Position numbers and translations under genes: made by a program. Positions 58,358 to 64,000 of a DNA stretch of 64,000 nt are shown here, one piece after another. Below the pieces are notes generated by a model. That model ran no database searches. It saw only the letters and a list, made by a program, of their open reading frames with translations, and was not told where the DNA came from. Origin of the DNA: Paraburkholderia dinghuensis (GTDB taxonomy: Bacteria > Pseudomonadota > Gammaproteobacteria > Burkholderiales > Burkholderiaceae); assembly GCF_003837865.1 (NCBI RefSeq), contig NZ_RQIS01000003.1, forward strand, positions 331,562 through 395,561, in the 5' to 3' direction. Numbering within the stretch: position 1 is the first letter of the stretch; each line of letters begins with the position of its first letter.

Positions 58358-59521
58358 ATGACGCTTTCCATTACCAGCCAGTTCGACGCGGGCGCGATCG
58401 AAGTTCTCTCGTGCGAGCGCGCCGACGACATCCACCTGCGCGTTCGTGCCGACAATCAGTCTGAATTCGCGCAATGGTTCTACTTCCGGCTCTCGGGTGC
58501 GCGCGGCGAGCGTTGCGTGATGACGTTCGAAAATGCTGCGGCGTGCGCCTTTCCAGAAGGCTGGCGCGACTATCAAGCCGCTGCGAGCTACGACCGCGTG
58601 AACTGGTTCCGCGTGCCGACTTCTTACGACGGCCAGAAGCTCACGATCGACCACACGCCCGATTTCGACTGCGTCTACTACGCCTATTTCGAGCCGTATA
58701 GCGAAGAGCGGCACTCGGAGTTCCTTGGCGCGTTGCAGCAACTGCCGCACGCGACGCTCACCGAACTTGGCCAGACCGTCGAGGGCCGGCCGATGTCGCT
58801 GCTCACGCTCGGCACGGCGGGTGACACGACGCCGGAGGGGAAGCCCAAGAAGACGGTCTGGATCATCGCGCGTCAGCATCCCGGCGAGACGATGGCGGAA
58901 TGGTTCGTCGAAGGGCTCGTGAAGCGTCTCGCCGGCTGGGGCGACTGGGCGGGGGACCCTGTTGCACGCAAGCTTTACGACCGCGCGGTGTTTCACATCG
59001 TCCCCAATATGAATCCGGACGGCAGCGTGCACGGCAATCTGCGCACCAATGCCGCAGGGGCGAATCTGAACCGCGAATGGATGGAGCCTGACGCAGAGCG
59101 CAGCCCGGAAGTGCTGTTGGTGCGCGAGGCGATCGAAGCAACGGGCGTCGATCTCTTCTTCGACATCCACGGCGACGAGGCGCTGCCTTATGTGTTCGTC
59201 GCGGGTTCGGAAATGCTGCCGGGCTTTACCGCGCAGCAGGGTGTCGAACAAAAGGCGTTCATTGACGCGTTCAGGATTGCGAGCCCGGACTTCCAGAACC
59301 AGCATGGCTACGAAGCGAGTCGATATCGCGAGGATGCGCTCAAGCTCGCGTCGAAGTACATCGGGCACACGTATGGGTGCCTCTCGCTGACGCTGGAAAT
59401 GCCGTTCAAGGACAACGCCAACTTGCCGGACGAGCGCGTCGGGTGGAACGGCGAGCGCAGCGCCGCGCTCGGCGCCGCGATGCTGCAGGCGATCCTGCAT
59501 CACGTCGAGACGTTCGCGTAA
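58358..59521 (+). CDS. M14-family zinc carboxypeptidase-like protein
   Basis: 387-aa zinc peptidase. The ligands H174 and E177 in RQHPGETMAEW and H271 in FDIHGDE, plus the catalytic E347 in LTLEMPF, are all kept. The N-terminal ~110 residues form the beta-rich domain of cytosolic (Nna1-like) carboxypeptidases. ATG 58358 has GAGGA seven bases upstream; the ATG at 58340 overlaps the yaaA stop but has weaker support. Substrate unknown. Confidence 0.9.
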   Translation: MTLSITSQFDAGAIEVLSCERADDIHLRVRADNQSEFAQWFYFRLSGARGERCVMTFENAAACAFPEGWRDYQAAASYDRVNWFRVPTSYDGQKLTIDHTPDFDCVYYAYFEPYSEERHSEFLGALQQLPHATLTELGQTVEGRPMSLLTLGTAGDTTPEGKPKKTVWIIARQHPGETMAEWFVEGLVKRLAGWGDWAGDPVARKLYDRAVFHIVPNMNPDGSVHGNLRTNAAGANLNREWMEPDAERSPEVLLVREAIEATGVDLFFDIHGDEALPYVFVAGSEMLPGFTAQQGVEQKAFIDAFRIASPDFQNQHGYEASRYREDALKLASKYIGHTYGCLSLTLEMPFKDNANLPDERVGWNGERSAALGAAMLQAILHHVETFA

Positions 59522-59537
59522 CGTCATACGCGCGCAG

Positions 59538-59573
59538 AAAAAAGGGAAGCGGTTGGTATCGCTTCCCTTTTTT
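59538..59573. terminator. bidirectional intrinsic terminator
   Basis: A perfect 14-bp stem (59538-59551 with 59560-59573) with A6 and T6 flanks and an 8-base loop, between converging genes. Confidence 0.95.
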
Positions 59574-59606
59574 ATTGCCCGGCGTTCTGATGCGATTATT
59601 GCGCCG

Positions 59607-60248
59607 TCACGTTTGTTTCTTCTTCGACGTCGTTTGCTTCGTGCTGGCTTTGGCGTGGGTGCTCGGCGCCGCGGACTTGTGGCCTGGTTTGGCCGAGGTG
59701 GCCTTTGTCGCGTGCTTGCTGGTCGACTTGTTCGATGAATGTTTGCCCTTGCCTTTGCCGTGTGTCTTGCCGTGCGCGTTGCCACGAGCCTTCGAGGGCG
59801 GTACGGGGTCGTTCCAGCTGAACGCGAGCATCTGTTTGCCGACGTAGCCGCAGCGGAATTTCAGATCGTACGGCGCCTCATTGCTGCTCTGCGGAATGCC
59901 GAAACCCTCAACGGTTACTATCGTGTCGACCTTGACGCGCTGCTTGCCTTCGTCGAATGAGTCGTTCCACGGCGTCACGGTGGCGTGCGCGCTGTCGAAG
60001 GAACGCGGTGGAAACTCCACGTGATCGAGCACCGTTGATGTGCTGGCGATGAAATTGCCGTGCGCGGCGCAGTCGGCGACCAGCGGATCGGCGTGCATCT
60101 GGGTGACGAAGGTGTTGACGAGATCGTTGTGCTGTTCGAGCTGATCAGCCCGTACTGGTTGCACGATCGCGAATACGAGGCTCGCGGCACACGCAGCGAG
60201 CCGGCCGGCTGTCAGTAGCAACCGGTGAGATACGGAATTGCGGTCCAT
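59607..60248 (-). CDS. BspC-like exported protein with a lysine-rich tail
   Basis: 213-aa protein. An N-terminal signal peptide (about residues 1-34, ending PVRA) is followed by a globular part (about 35-155) with LVNTFVTQMHADPLVADCAAHGNF. The last ~55 residues are a low-complexity basic tail of Lys, Gly, His, Ser, Thr and Ala (HGKTHGKGKGKHSSNK...). The fold resembles proteins annotated BspC-domain in Burkholderia, but I have no search to confirm it. ATG 60248 was chosen for the signal peptide. Confidence 0.7.
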   Translation of the reverse strand: MDRNSVSHRLLLTAGRLAACAASLVFAIVQPVRADQLEQHNDLVNTFVTQMHADPLVADCAAHGNFIASTSTVLDHVEFPPRSFDSAHATVTPWNDSFDEGKQRVKVDTIVTVEGFGIPQSSNEAPYDLKFRCGYVGKQMLAFSWNDPVPPSKARGNAHGKTHGKGKGKHSSNKSTSKHATKATSAKPGHKSAAPSTHAKASTKQTTSKKKQT

Positions 60249-60451
60249 CTGATCAGTGTAGGAGCGGGGTATGACGTCTGGCACGGTAAGAGCCTGCGAC
60301 GCGTCGGAGAGTTCAATCCTGAAGCAACAATTATTACCGCGGTATCGCCGGATTGGTGGTAAGACGCGCGTTTGCACCGCTGCGGCGCAAGGTCGCGCGG
60401 GCGATGAGGCAGCCGTATTTTAACGCGGGGAAAGCGTGACAGAAGCGGCCT
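60249..60451. other. short gene-free region with palindrome TACCGCGGTA
   Basis: The 203-base gap upstream of the BspC-like gene contains the 10-bp palindrome TACCGCGGTA (60335-60344) next to AT-rich TAATAAT on the minus strand, a possible promoter element for that gene. No gene seen. Confidence 0.35.
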
Positions 60452-61126
60452 TCAGGTGCGTGGACCACCCAGTCGATAGCGGCGCACGTCGTAGGTGGTG
60501 ACCCATGCCGGTCGGTAGACGGCGATCAGTGCGGTTGCCATGCCGGTAAACCATGCTTCGCCGGACGCCAGCAGAAATACACTGAATGCATAGCCTGCCG
60601 GCACGGCAAGCATCGAGCCCCCAGTTAGCGCGACGTGCGTGCCGAGCGCGAGGAAAGCCGCGGCCGATACGGCAATGGCGGGCGACAGGAATCCCTGGCC
60701 GACGATGAACATGAAGAGGTTGCGTGGCAGCCAGGCAGTACACGCCCGCTGCAACAGGGCCGAGATGGCGACCGGGACGGCGCCGAACACGAGGAAGGTG
60801 AGCGCGACGCCGTCCCAGGGAGCGTCAAAGACGAGCGCCGCGAGCGCGACGACCACGGCCATCGCGACTAGCGCGAGGCCCCAGTCGAAGAGTGTCACCA
60901 AGAGGGTGGCGCCGAGCAGGTGCAGCACGGTGCCATCTTCGAGCCACGCGTTGCTCGCCCACAGCACGGACACGGCCACGATTATCGCAAGCCATACGTG
61001 CTGGAGCGTCGCGTCCTGAAGCCGCTTGAATGGGTTGTTCCATAACGCGAACGCGAGCAGCCCGAGGGCGGCAATCCACCCACCGACGACGGCCCACAGC
61101 GGAAGCGGCGTATATAGGAACCCCAT
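60452..61126 (-). CDS. multipass membrane protein, COG3235/CbiM-like
   Basis: 224-aa inner-membrane protein with about six hydrophobic helices. N-terminus MGFLYTPLPLWAVVGGWIAALG and NNPFKRLQDATLQHVW, later VFGAVPVAISALLQRACTAWLP and FMFIVGQGFLSPAI. It resembles energy-coupling-factor-like permeases, but no ATPase or other Ecf subunit gene is seen nearby. It starts nine bases after the LuxR-type regulator stop, so the two are co-transcribed. No ribosome site; the first base lies in an ATGACGTCAT palindrome. Confidence 0.8.
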   Translation of the reverse strand: MGFLYTPLPLWAVVGGWIAALGLLAFALWNNPFKRLQDATLQHVWLAIIVAVSVLWASNAWLEDGTVLHLLGATLLVTLFDWGLALVAMAVVVALAALVFDAPWDGVALTFLVFGAVPVAISALLQRACTAWLPRNLFMFIVGQGFLSPAIAVSAAAFLALGTHVALTGGSMLAVPAGYAFSVFLLASGEAWFTGMATALIAVYRPAWVTTYDVRRYRLGGPRT

Positions 61127-61135
61127 GACGTCATA

Positions 61136-62062
61136 TTACTCGTTGGACGACAAAACGTGTGGCTGTGCTGGTGCTGGCGGCGTGTCGTCGGCATCCGCGG
61201 TTCCGGCGACTTCTTCGGCGCACTGCGTGAGACCGGCCGTGCCCCACGGGCAGTCAGGCTCCGCGGCCATTGGCAGCGGCTCGGGGGTGTCGCCTGCCAG
61301 CAACGGATGACCGAGCGATTGCGGCTCACACGGCCGCAATGCCACCGACCCGTGTTGCCCGTGCACTGGCTTGGCCGCCCGCTCGGCCTGAGCGCGCAGC
61401 ACCTCCAGCTGGTTGGACAGGAGGCCGTTGTAGATTGCGACGGCCGCGGCGCGATTTGGCGCGCCGAGCTGCTGGAAGATGCTCGTCAGGTGGATCTTGA
61501 CGGTTCCTTCGCTGATGCCGAGTGCGCGGGCGATCATCTTGTTCGTATTGCCCATGTGGACGCACCGCAGGATTTGCTCCTGACGGGGCGACAGGCGCAC
61601 GATGGGCCGCCGTTTGCGCGCCGCCGTGTCGCTTTTATCCTGGCGCTTCTGCGCCACCGGTGAGGGCCAGGGCTCACGAAGGACGTCGGCGGGCAGGTGA
61701 TCGCCACCGAGCAGGACGAGTTCGAGCAGCTTGACGATGAGGATCGAGTCGGTGGTGCGCCGGATGATGCCGCGCGCACCTTCGTCCAGCAGCGTCTGGA
61801 CGGCCGACGGCGGCTCTGTGCTGTCCACGAGCACCGCGATGGGCAGCGCGCGGTGGCGGTTCGCGAAATTCCGGAGTTCGCCGGCGCGGATACCGTGATG
61901 CCAGTCGACCACGAACAGATTTGGCGTGAAGCGTTGCATTGCGCGCTCGGCGCTTCGCCAGTCGGGCGCATCGTTGAAGCGTGCGCGACGGTCGATTTGC
62001 CTGAGCAGCGCCTTAAGCCCTTCTCGCCGTTCGGCGTCCGGATTGAATACTGCGAACCTCAT
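61136..62062 (-). CDS. response-regulator-like LuxR-family transcription factor
   Basis: 308-aa regulator. An N-terminal receiver-like domain (FNPDAERREGLKALLRQID, with LFVVDWHHG holding the phospho-acceptor-like Asp) is joined to a LuxR HTH (LSPRQEQILRCVHMGNTNKMIARALGISEGTVKIHLTSIF). The C-terminus has an extra ~75-residue low-complexity tail. ATG 62062 has GGAGG eight bases upstream; ATG 62068 is too close to that site. No sensor kinase lies next to it. Confidence 0.9.
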   Translation of the reverse strand: MRFAVFNPDAERREGLKALLRQIDRRARFNDAPDWRSAERAMQRFTPNLFVVDWHHGIRAGELRNFANRHRALPIAVLVDSTEPPSAVQTLLDEGARGIIRRTTDSILIVKLLELVLLGGDHLPADVLREPWPSPVAQKRQDKSDTAARKRRPIVRLSPRQEQILRCVHMGNTNKMIARALGISEGTVKIHLTSIFQQLGAPNRAAAVAIYNGLLSNQLEVLRAQAERAAKPVHGQHGSVALRPCEPQSLGHPLLAGDTPEPLPMAAEPDCPWGTAGLTQCAEEVAGTADADDTPPAPAQPHVLSSNE

Positions 62063-62206
62063 GGACATGCCCTCCAGTTTTGACGACCTCTCGAATATAC
62101 GTACGTGGCGCATGTGTCGCACACGCCACGGGATGGGACCAACTGCACCATGATGACAAAAAGCTTGCGCCGTGGCGGCCTGTCCAGAAGGTATAGGACG
62201 TACGGC

Positions 62207-62235
62207 AAAAAAAAGTCCCGCGCGAAGGCGGGACT
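62207..62235 (-). terminator. intrinsic terminator after the DUF2863 gene
   Basis: On the minus strand an 8-bp stem (AGTCCCGC/GCGGGACT, 62235-62214) with a 6-base loop, then eight T residues. Confidence 0.9.
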
Positions 62236-62257
62236 GCGTAGGAATGTGACGCGTGGG

Positions 62258-63472
62258 TCAGTGGAAGTGTGGCTGAACGGGCTCGGCATCTTCCGGCATC
62301 TCGGCGTGGACGATCTCGCCGAGCGGGTCCGCATAGAGCGGTACGCCGCAGTCATCGCAATATTCCGGCTCGAAGCGGCCAGCATGACGGCGAATGTCAG
62401 TGACTCCCGATTCCTTGAGCAGCGCAACGATCTCCTCGAGTGGACCGTTGCTGGTGCTTTCCTCGGCCGGCTCTTCATCGATGTCGGTGTCGCCGTTCTC
62501 GCGGCCGTACAGCGGCCAGACGACGCCGTAGAGGACATCGTTGTTCCCACGCCGCGTGAAACCGATACGGTATTCGTCGATGCGCCGTTCTCCGAAGCCT
62601 GCGACGACGGCTCGCAGGTCCTGCGCGGCCGCGCCGATCGTGTCGAGCAGATATCGGACAGCGGTGCGGATCGTGTGAGGGCGCACGCGCTCGTCTGCAT
62701 CCCGACAGGCCGAGTAGTACGCATCGGGCAGCAGGCACTCGAACTCGCAGCCAGGCATCACGACGGCGAGATTGGCGCCGCCCTGCGTTGCCCACTGCTC
62801 GAGGCATTGGCCGCGTTCGATGCGGGAGCCGTGCTCTTCCTCTTGCCAGCGAAAGAGCGGCGCACCGACGGGCGCGGCGACGACTGCGAGCAGAAAGCGA
62901 GGATCAGCGAGGATCGGCGAGGTCTCGGGCAACTCACCTGAGCTGACCTTCGCGGTGGCGCCGCTTAACGCGGCCTGCGCGAGTTGCTGGGAGAGACGCC
63001 AGGTTTCGACATGATGTCGCGGCAGCTGGTCAATGCTGTAGAGATAGGGCGCCATCGCGACGCGGGTGCCGTTCGCGAGCACGTGGGCTTGCAGGTGCGT
63101 GCGCAAGGCGTCGGCATTGTCGGCCTTCAACGGACCCGAGGGAATGACATAGCGCGTCCAGGCTAGCACCGGTACGGCGACGAGCAGTGCTTCGTATTGT
63201 GTACCGTCGTGCTCGACGACGAACGATTCGCTGTGGGTTTCGGCCATGTCGGCCAAAGCGCCATATGCGTCCGGGTGGTTCTGCTGCAGGTGATCGAGCG
63301 CGGCGTCAAGCGTGGTTTGATTGCCGTTGCGCACGACCTTCGCGAGCAGCGTGTCGAGCTTGGCCTCCCAGAAGCGGTCTTCGGTGCGGCTGCCCGAGGC
63401 GAACAGGGCAAGCGAGAGGCCGACGAGTTTGTCGGCGTCTGGGGGAAGGCGTTTGGCGATTCGCGAGCGCAT
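62258..63472 (-). CDS. DUF2863 protein
   Basis: 404-aa soluble protein of unknown function. MRSRIAKRLPPDADKLVGLSLALFASGSR at the N-terminus and the C-terminal PEYCDDCGVPLYADPLGEIVHAEMPEDAE, a possible C-x2-C zinc site, fit this Burkholderiales family. Its upstream region abuts the rRNA promoter. Confidence 0.88.
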   Translation of the reverse strand: MRSRIAKRLPPDADKLVGLSLALFASGSRTEDRFWEAKLDTLLAKVVRNGNQTTLDAALDHLQQNHPDAYGALADMAETHSESFVVEHDGTQYEALLVAVPVLAWTRYVIPSGPLKADNADALRTHLQAHVLANGTRVAMAPYLYSIDQLPRHHVETWRLSQQLAQAALSGATAKVSSGELPETSPILADPRFLLAVVAAPVGAPLFRWQEEEHGSRIERGQCLEQWATQGGANLAVVMPGCEFECLLPDAYYSACRDADERVRPHTIRTAVRYLLDTIGAAAQDLRAVVAGFGERRIDEYRIGFTRRGNNDVLYGVVWPLYGRENGDTDIDEEPAEESTSNGPLEEIVALLKESGVTDIRRHAGRFEPEYCDDCGVPLYADPLGEIVHAEMPEDAEPVQPHFH

Positions 63473-63818
63473 AAATCTGTATGTTGGGATGCAGAGAACC
63501 CCATATTCTAGTCTGTTCCGTGCGCGCCATCGGATTGCGCTACGGGGACACCAGGGCTATGCGACGTGCGGTGCGGCTTCGCGAGGTCGGCGGGCGGACG
63601 TTGGGCCATCATCCGGATGGACAGGCGTAACAGCCAAGGCCAAGTCGGTCCTGTATTTCCGACTGCTAAAAAACCGCTTGCAAGAACGCGCGGTGGTCAC
63701 TAGAATGCCGGTCTTTCGCGCTTTCCATGAGAGCGCGGGGAGGCGGGAAGCCCCAAGGGGCGTGAGTGCGCGGGCGGCGGTGGTAGTGCCGGACAGGTTA
63801 AGCGAAGTAAAAAACCTG
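63473..63818. other. gene-free region between DUF2863 and the rRNA promoter
   Basis: About 345 bases with no credible gene. AT-rich sequence just upstream of the rRNA -35 box (AGTAAAAAACC) could act as an UP element. Confidence 0.45.
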
Positions 63819-63847
63819 TTGACAGAAAGCCCGGCAGTCTTCATAAT
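63819..63847 (+). promoter_or_regulatory. strong promoter of a ribosomal RNA operon
   Basis: TTGACA (63819-63824), 17-base spacer, CATAAT (63842-63847). This near-consensus promoter stands directly before an rRNA leader. Confidence 0.88.
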
Positions 63848-63922
63848 CTCGTTTCTCTGCTGCTGACGCAGCGACGCAGGAAACGCCGGGTAGTAAGTGG
63901 TTGGACGGCGGGCCTGCGATGC

Positions 63923-63938
63923 GATCTTTAAAAATTTA
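63923..63938 (+). promoter_or_regulatory. rRNA leader boxA antitermination element
   Basis: GATCTTTAAAAATTTA matches the boxA core seen in Burkholderia rRNA leaders (family form close to TGCTCTTTAACAATTTA). The transcript continues toward a 16S rRNA gene beyond the window. Confidence 0.8.
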
Positions 63939-64000
63939 CAGCCGATAAGTGTGGGCGCTTGATGCGGTGACGCGGCCTGACCTTGCTCTTCGGGGCGAAG

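Noticed and set aside
63848..64000. Start of 16S rRNA inside the window
   Set aside because: Only the promoter and boxA leader are visible. No conserved 16S 5' end (AGAGTTTGATC-like) appears before position 64000.

Overview
The window looks like a chromosomal segment of a Burkholderiaceae betaproteobacterium, most likely Paraburkholderia or a close relative. This is an inference from the high GC content, the gene order sigma/DUF3619/DUF3106 - ilvIHC - psd - pssA - leuA - rpsO - pnp - tpiA - secG - tRNA-Leu - nuoA-N - DUF2818, and a typical rRNA-operon leader at the right edge. No prophage, insertion sequence, integrase or CRISPR array was seen.

Layout. (1) 1-6.4 kb: an accessory catabolic locus. 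A minus-strand operon encodes a two-component Rieske ring-hydroxylating oxygenase (reductase, alpha, beta) and an acyl/aryl-CoA ligase cut by the window edge. Divergent from it are an SCP-x/Ltp2-like thiolase-fold protein and a DUF35 partner. The divergent promoter region carries a perfect 12-bp palindrome. (2) 6.4-10.7 kb: truncated haemoglobin, AlaX editing protein, DUF924, an SDR, and a TetR-LOG gene pair whose promoter has a dyad around the -10 box. (3) 10.7-13.6 kb: DgkA, a GT4 glycosyltransferase and a calcineurin-type phosphoesterase, a set that resembles the phosphate-starvation PlcP/Agt lipid-remodelling module, with a Pho-box-like sequence upstream. (4) 13.7-16.2 kb: ECF sigma, DUF3619, DUF3106 and RDD genes.

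(5) 16.5-23.9 kb: branched-chain amino-acid and phospholipid synthesis (ilvI-ilvH-ilvC, psd-pssA, leuA). leuA is preceded by a leader peptide with 8 Leu in 27 residues, four of them CTA codons. (6) 24-31.9 kb: lipoprotein, orphan ABC binding protein with an (Ala-Gln)8 signal region, rpsO, pnp with a long leader hairpin, quinone oxidoreductase, tpiA, secG and tRNA-Leu(GAG). (7) 32-47.3 kb: the 14-gene nuo operon for respiratory complex I plus DUF2818. (8) 47.4-52 kb: Nudix hydrolase, DUF1178, and a four-gene acyl-CoA dehydrogenase/MaoC operon. (9) 52-59.5 kb: two GSTs, a beta-oxidation remnant operon with an internally deleted hydroxyacyl-CoA dehydrogenase, a 49-bp tandem repeat, methionine-type aminotransferase, PIN protein, YaaA and an M14 peptidase. 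(10) 59.6-64 kb: BspC-like protein, a COG3235-type membrane protein, LuxR-type regulator, DUF2863, and finally the promoter and boxA leader of an rRNA operon whose 16S gene lies just outside the window.

The core genes are ordinary housekeeping. The most informative material is in the accessory locus at the left, the lipid module with its Pho-box candidate, the leu leader, and the decayed beta-oxidation gene. All calls come from reading the sequence; no database search was run.
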